Assembly: GCA_964552195.1 (NCBI GenBank)
Contig: CAZKFM010000003.1
Location: forward strand, 1 to 64,000
Origin: CAZKAP01 sp964552195
Lineage (GTDB): Bacteria > Bacteroidota > Bacteroidia > Flavobacteriales > Flavobacteriaceae
DNA: 64,000 bases
Direction of reading: 5' to 3'
The notes under the pieces are model-generated. The model saw nothing but the letters and a program-made list of their open reading frames with translations, was not told the origin of the DNA and ran no database searches. Each line of letters opens with the position of its first letter. Position 1 is the first letter of the stretch. Both the position numbers and the translations under genes were made by a program. This document shows, in pieces, positions 64,000 through 64,000 of this stretch.

Positions 64000-64000
64000 G

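Noticed and set aside
1..64000. rRNA, tRNA, CRISPR array, prophage or intact defence system
   Set aside because: No conserved RNA sequences, spaced direct repeats, phage structural genes or intact defence genes were seen on reading both strands.

Overview
The window looks like chromosomal DNA of a marine-type member of the Bacteroidota, most likely family Flavobacteriaceae. Evidence is the set of lineage-typical families (DUF6090, DUF6607, HmuY, BtuG-like propeller, DUF5117 metalloprotease, DUF2141, GIN-domain protein, a small conserved 69-residue protein), many TonB-dependent receptors and lipoproteins, and Bacteroidota-type promoter -7 elements of the form TAnnTTTG in front of several genes. 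I cannot name the genus. Coding DNA is roughly half GC by eye; the first ~0.9 kb is visibly more AT-rich.

Layout. 1-3.4 kb is a decayed region: a 5'-truncated SDR gene, a nested inverted repeat, a broken DUF262 gene, DUF6090 and SDR genes, then a stub of a KefB-type antiporter joined to a stub of an IS4-family transposase. A PhoD-type phosphatase follows on the minus strand. 5.6-17.2 kb is a one-directional beta-glucan cluster: a clan GH-A hydrolase, three GH17-type enzymes, a GH30 lipoprotein, a GPH-type MFS symporter and a giant GH149/GH161-type beta-1,3-glucan phosphorylase, with no SusC/SusD. 17.3-19 kb holds a TetR regulator with a perfect operator and AlkB alkane hydroxylase. Then come an M43 protease, an orphan lipoprotein, a sensor histidine kinase, a lipoprotein form of acetolactate decarboxylase, and the anaerobic ribonucleotide reductase pair nrdG-nrdD.

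25.6-30.9 kb is a divergent heme/iron locus: DUF6607, an FMN-binding protein and a membrane protein on one side; a TonB receptor, HmuY and DoxX-like protein on the other, with duplicated palindromes around the receptor promoter. 31-42.5 kb is a galactose/galactan region (aldose epimerase, large secreted GH-A enzyme, sodium/sugar symporter, DUF418 protein, a frameshifted FG-GAP/LytS-type sensor kinase, a LuxR-type response regulator, GH53 galactanase). 44-49.4 kb carries a chromate transporter and a cobalamin-riboswitch-controlled btuB-btuG pair. 49.5-64 kb is mostly housekeeping and envelope/stress functions: DUF5117 metalloprotease, trxB, a PadR-PspC-GIN operon, AIM24 and NUDIX proteins, a PBP4-like peptidase, divergent oxyR and dps, and small envelope proteins.

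No rRNA, tRNA, CRISPR array or complete mobile element was seen. All family assignments come from reading motifs by eye, with no database search.
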